Shown here piece by piece: positions 6,023 through 7,862 of a stretch of 7,862 nt of DNA. The DNA is from Spirochaetia bacterium. GTDB taxonomy: Bacteria; Spirochaetota; Spirochaetia; Treponematales; Breznakiellaceae. Within the stretch, counting starts at the first letter, position 1. Every line of letters begins with the position of its first letter. The DNA lies in the NCBI GenBank assembly GCA_026002045.1, contig BOAV01000106.1, forward strand, positions 1 to 7,862, read 5' to 3'. The notes under the pieces were generated by a model. The model saw only the letters and a program-made list of their open reading frames with translations, was not told the origin of the DNA and searched no databases. The translations under genes were made by a program, and so were the position numbers.

Positions 6023-6697
6023 ATGAAGAAATTGGTTGTTATATCAATAGTATCTTTGTTAATGCTTTGTTGTGTTAAAAATAATAATGATACAATCAAT
6101 TTAATAAAAGATATTGATAAAACAAAAAACGAAGATATTGTTCTTGATATTTGGCCGTCACCAAACCGTTTGGAATTATCATTTTATTATAATGGAGATA
6201 CTTATAAAATAAAATTTATTGGAAAAGAAAAATATATGGCTATCGCAAGCATAGAGATTAACAATAATCCATTTAACTCTGATGAACAGGCAGGTATTGT
6301 ATTAAATGATGGAGAAGTTATTTTGATTAATGAAGAATTAAAAAAAATAATATCACAAAATGAATATAGTGAAAATGATTTGGCTATCAACCTTAAATAT
6401 AAGATATATCATCATGAATGGCTTCAAGACGGAAGTTATAATAGTAGCGTAGAATATAAAGAATACACAACTATTGCAAGCGATCGACTAAAGGAGTTTC
6501 TGATAAATAGATTGTTATACATTAATTCCTTGCCATTGTATAAAGTAGAATACAATGATACATTAATTAAGATATGTTTAAAATTCTTTGGTGATACAAA
6601 TTATGAAAGGATAGTTGACGTTAATCAGGGAATGACATGGGGAAATCAATATTTAGTAGTAGGTCCAAATGATAAAATAAGAATACCGGAAAAATAA
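6023..6697 (+). CDS. Putative lipoprotein with C-terminal LysM domain (cassette C8)
   Basis: A 224-residue protein. The N-terminus has MKK, a hydrophobic core, then L-L-M-L-C16-C17: a relaxed lipobox of the kind spirochaetes accept, predicting lipid attachment at Cys16 or Cys17. Residues 20-165 are an unrecognised hydrophilic domain with several short beta-like segments. Residues 172-222 match a LysM module: YKVEYNDTLIKICLKFFGD at the start, an internal I-V-D-V-N-Q, and a V-V-G-P-N-D-K-I-R-I-P ending. LysM binds N-acetylglucosamine-containing glycans, here plausibly peptidoglycan, so the protein may bridge membrane and cell wall. The AAGGAG site lies 12 bases from the ATG, a longer gap than usual. 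Lipoprotein and LysM calls are sound; the middle domain's role is unknown. Confidence 0.83.
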   Translation: MKKLVVISIVSLLMLCCVKNNNDTINLIKDIDKTKNEDIVLDIWPSPNRLELSFYYNGDTYKIKFIGKEKYMAIASIEINNNPFNSDEQAGIVLNDGEVILINEELKKIISQNEYSENDLAINLKYKIYHHEWLQDGSYNSSVEYKEYTTIASDRLKEFLINRLLYINSLPLYKVEYNDTLIKICLKFFGDTNYERIVDVNQGMTWGNQYLVVGPNDKIRIPEK

Positions 6698-6716
6698 TGG
6701 GGTACGGGTACACTTC

Positions 6717-6885
6717 GCATAACATACGCTATACGCTGCGCCACAGTAGCGGCTTGGCCTACGAAAAAACGCAGTCGGGCTACGCCCTTTGTGCGTTTTT
6801 TCTCCGGCACATTTTTGCGGTTGCTGGAAACCTTCGGTTTCCTTTATCGCAACCGCAAAAACGTCGTATAGCTTTCACGTTATGT
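6717..6885 (+). repeat. attC site 9 (type A), end of cassette C8
   Basis: GCATAAC (6717-6723) to GTTATGT (6879-6885), inner boxes GCTATACG/CGTATAGC. The first small hairpin reads GCCAC-AGTA-GCGGC instead of GCCGC-AGTA-GCGGC, an A-opposite-C change that remains a G-T wobble on the bottom strand. The nested stem is GGGC-TAC-GCCC. Confidence 0.9.
6763..6802. terminator. Bidirectional terminator-like hairpin inside attC 9
   Basis: GAAAAAACGCA (6763-6773) pairs perfectly with TGCGTTTTTTC (6792-6802), with nested GGGC/GCCC. It lies 65 bp after the C8 stop codon and has a six-T run on either strand. Confidence 0.48.
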
Positions 6886-6924
6886 GCAATGCCCTAAAAT
6901 TCGTAAAAAAAATTAAAAAAACAA

Positions 6925-6953
6925 TTGACAAACGTGGGACAATGGTGTATTAT
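6925..6953 (+). promoter_or_regulatory. Promoter of the C9 toxin-antitoxin operon
   Basis: TTGACA (6925-6930), a 17 bp spacer, and TATTAT (6948-6953). The predicted start near 6960 gives a 15-nt leader with AGGGG at 6963-6967. Phd-family antitoxins usually repress their own promoter, so autoregulation is expected by family knowledge, but no operator was identified. Confidence 0.78.
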
Positions 6954-6974
6954 ATAAGAATAAGGGGTTAATGT

Positions 6975-7262
6975 ATGAAATTTGTAACTGTAAGGGATTT
7001 TAGAACATCTTCGGCCAATATTTGGCAAACATTGCCGGAAGAACAAGAAATGGTAATCACCAATAATGGGAAACCGATTGCCTTATTGACTCCTATAAGT
7101 GATAAAACACTTGAAAACACCCTTTCCTCAATAAGGAAGGCAAAGGCAATAAACGCGGTAAAATTAATTCAACAAGAGTCTATAGCAAAAGGTATGGACA
7201 AAATAACTATGGACGAGATAGATGAAGAAATTAAAAGAATTAGGAAAGGATCTAAAAAATGA
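6975..7262 (+). CDS. Phd/YefM-family antitoxin (cassette C9)
   Basis: A 95-residue protein. The N-terminal 40 or so residues carry the family signature: V-T-V-R-D-F-R (4-10), then a helix, then V-I-T-N-N-G-K-P-I-A (27-36). This part forms the DNA-binding dimer in the Phd/YefM fold. The Lys/Ile/Asp-rich remainder is the helical tail expected to wrap and neutralise the toxin. The start is set by AGGGG seven bases before the ATG at 6975; the nearby ATG at 6971 is out of frame. Its TGA stop overlaps the toxin ATG (ATGA at 7259-7262), the usual translational coupling that keeps antitoxin in excess. Toxin-antitoxin cassettes are common in large integron arrays, where they may stabilise the array against loss. 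Confidence 0.9.
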   Translation: MKFVTVRDFRTSSANIWQTLPEEQEMVITNNGKPIALLTPISDKTLENTLSSIRKAKAINAVKLIQQESIAKGMDKITMDEIDEEIKRIRKGSKK

Positions 7263-7570
7263 AAGTTGTTTTAGACACAAATGTCATTGTTTCAGCCTTT
7301 TTAAATCCAAAAGGAATACCTGCTGAGATAGTATCATTGGTATTATCAGAAAAAATCATCCTTTGTTATGACAATAAGATATTATCAGAATATACGGATG
7401 TTTTAACCAGATCGAAATTCAATTTCAACAAGGAATTAGTTAATGATTTTCTGGAATTTATAAAAATCTATGGTGAATATATAGTAGCGGAATCTCAAGA
7501 TATACAATTTATTGATGAAGATGATAAAATATTTTATGATGTCTTTAGAAGTAGTGATGCAAATTTATAA
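7259..7570 (+). CDS. PIN-domain toxin, short form ending early (cassette C9)
   Basis: Residues 1-103 are most of a PIN-domain ribonuclease of the 'putative toxin component, PIN family' group. D6 in V-L-D-T-N-V, E44 in L-S-E-Y, the acidic D-E-D-D cluster (86-89) and D100 in S-S-D-A-N supply the usual metal-binding acidic residues. Members of this group usually run to about 130-145 residues and continue after this point with an I-T-G-N segment and a final strand. Here the zero frame hits TAA at 7568, so the last strand and helix are missing. The sequence directly after codes for exactly that ending in the -1 frame (see 7561-7641). AAGGA at 7246-7250 is a good ribosome-binding site. The 103-residue form alone is probably inactive or weak; this is inference. 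Confidence 0.82.
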   Translation: MKVVLDTNVIVSAFLNPKGIPAEIVSLVLSEKIILCYDNKILSEYTDVLTRSKFNFNKELVNDFLEFIKIYGEYIVAESQDIQFIDEDDKIFYDVFRSSDANL

Positions 7571-7641
7571 TTACCGGAAATAAAAAACATTATCCTAAAG
7601 AAAAAAATATATTATTACCAAAAGAATTTAAAGAAATATGA
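7561..7641 (+). other. Possible -1 frameshift site and C-terminal extension of the PIN toxin
   Basis: At 7561-7567 the sequence is A AAT TTA in the toxin's reading phase, followed immediately by TAA. This fits the X-XXY-YYZ slippery heptamer pattern. Slipping back one base reads ATA ATT ACC GGA AAT from 7567 and runs 24 codons to TGA at 7639-7641, giving I-I-T-G-N-K-K-H-Y-P-K-E and a final L-P-K-E-F-K-E-I. That is the ending expected for the PIN family, for a 127-residue product. A single-base deletion (pseudogene) or a sequencing error explains it equally well; no downstream pseudoknot was identified. Confidence 0.6.
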
Positions 7642-7658
7642 TAAAGTACGGGCACTGC

Positions 7659-7714
7659 ACATAACATACGGTTTGCGGTTCGGGGCAAAAGCCCCTCCGG
7701 GTTCCGTACGCCTA
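7659..7714 (+). repeat. attC site 10 (type B), interrupted by an insertion sequence
   Basis: Begins ACATAAC (7659-7665), continues as in sites 2 and 3 through GGTTTGCGG and the GGGGC/GCCCC hairpin (loop AAAA here), then breaks off at CCTA (7711-7714). Sites 2 and 3 read CGCCTAGGTC at this place. The remaining roughly 120 bp with the 3' box are displaced beyond the window. Confidence 0.85.
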
Positions 7715-7862
7715 GTGTTCTGTAAATTACAAATAGCTTAATTTACTACAGCTTTTTTGATAGACTTTTTAATTTGCCTGGCATTTTTAGTCCAGACAAA
7801 TTTACGACCTGAATTATTCCATGAAGTAATAAAATCAATAATGGCTGTTTCTAATTCTCTAA
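7715..7862 (-). mobile_element. IS630-type insertion sequence, partial (3' end)
   Basis: attC 10 ends abruptly inside CTAG and unrelated AT-rich sequence starts with GTGTTCTGTAAATTAC. The IS630 family inserts at TA, often inside CTAG, duplicating TA, which fits TA at 7713-7714. The transposase stop codon is only 23 bp from the junction, as in these compact elements. The other end lies outside the window. Confidence 0.78.
7738..7862 (-). CDS. IS630-family transposase, C-terminal 40 residues (partial)
   Basis: On the - strand an open frame enters from the window edge and ends with TAA (complement of 7738-7740). The last 40 residues include ELETAIIDFITSWN, then G-R-K-F-V-W-T-K-N-A-R-Q-I. The pattern 'F-I-x-x-W-N ... 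F-V-W-T-K-x-A-x-x-I' is the characteristic C-terminus of IS630/Tc1-mariner DDE transposases. The catalytic residues lie upstream, outside the window, so intactness cannot be judged. It is transcribed against the cassette genes. The element would mobilise itself by cut-and-paste; its effect here is to split the attC of cassette C9. Confidence 0.82.
   Translation of the reverse strand, partial: RELETAIIDFITSWNNSGRKFVWTKNARQIKKSIKKAVVN

Larger units (their letters stand above)
1..7714 (+). mobile_element. Integron gene-cassette array (interior, no integrase in window)
   Basis: Ten attC-like sites in one orientation separate single-gene or two-gene units, all transcribed on the + strand towards their attC. 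Cutting between G and TT of each 3' box gives cassettes C1 161-942, C2 943-1809, C3 1810-2698, C4 2699-3578, C5 3579-3739, C6 3740-4676, C7 4677-5907, C8 5908-6879, and C9 from 6880 on, interrupted at 7714. C0 is seen only as its attC. Genes are strongly AT-rich while attC sites are GC-rich. Chromosomal integrons with highly diverse cassettes are known in oral treponemes. Assignment to that group is inference; the array architecture is seen directly. Confidence 0.9.

Noticed and set aside
4465..6971. Open frames of 60-70 codons covering attC sites (e.g. 4465-4668, 4551-4757, 6697-6897, 6789-6971), with near-identical peptides
   Set aside because: Their similarity comes from the repeated attC DNA. 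They have no promoter or ribosome-binding site of their own, and attC variation follows hairpin pairing, not codons.
1..7714. CRISPR array or a family of transposons with terminal inverted repeats
   Set aside because: Repeats are about 170 bp, palindromic and separated by genes of varied length, not by short spacers. There are no target duplications, orientation is uniform, and the paired end boxes fit attC sites.

Overview
The window is an interior slice of an integron gene-cassette array, cut off at its right end by an IS630-type insertion sequence. Single genes, all on the + strand and AT-rich, alternate with GC-rich palindromic sites of about 140-175 bp. Each site begins with an RYYYAAC-like box (mostly xxATAAC) and ends with its complement (GTTATxY, once GTTAGGC). 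That is the architecture of attC sites. Ten are present: the first is clipped at its 5' end by the window edge and the last is interrupted by the IS. No integrase or attI lies in the window. Very AT-rich genes, exported small proteins, a relaxed lipobox and long near-identical attC sites suggest an oral or gut Treponema, a genus known to carry chromosomal integrons with very diverse cassettes. The genus assignment is inference.

Layout, with cassettes cut between G and TT of the 3' box: C0, attC only (to 160); C1, small secreted protein; C2, GNAT acetyltransferase; C3, secreted protein; C4, unknown W/P-rich protein flanked by two hairpins that share one loop sequence; C5, 161 bp with no gene and a divergent attC; C6, membrane-anchored C39-like cysteine peptidase; C7, membrane-anchored unknown protein; C8, lipoprotein with a C-terminal LysM; C9, Phd/YefM antitoxin plus PIN toxin. 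From 7715 there is an IS with the 3' end of a transposase gene on the - strand.

The genes do not form a pathway; each is an independent unit. Unlike the textbook promoterless cassette, all eight gene-bearing cassettes have their own sigma70-like promoter 7-40 bp before the start codon. In several the predicted transcription start falls on or next to the ATG, which suggests leaderless or near-leaderless mRNAs. Several attC sites contain a bidirectional terminator-like hairpin, so each cassette may be a self-contained, insulated transcription unit.

The most unusual structural signal is that the 5' end of each cassette is complementary to the stretch just before its own attC, for about 18-21 bp in the eight gene-bearing cassettes and about 9 bp in C5. 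This extends the attC stem well beyond the core box, but only in the excised circle. Every pair of arms carries one A-opposite-C position, which becomes a G-T wobble on the bottom strand. The second notable signal is the PIN toxin: it stops early just after an in-frame A AAT TTA heptamer, and a -1 shift there restores the expected C-terminus exactly.
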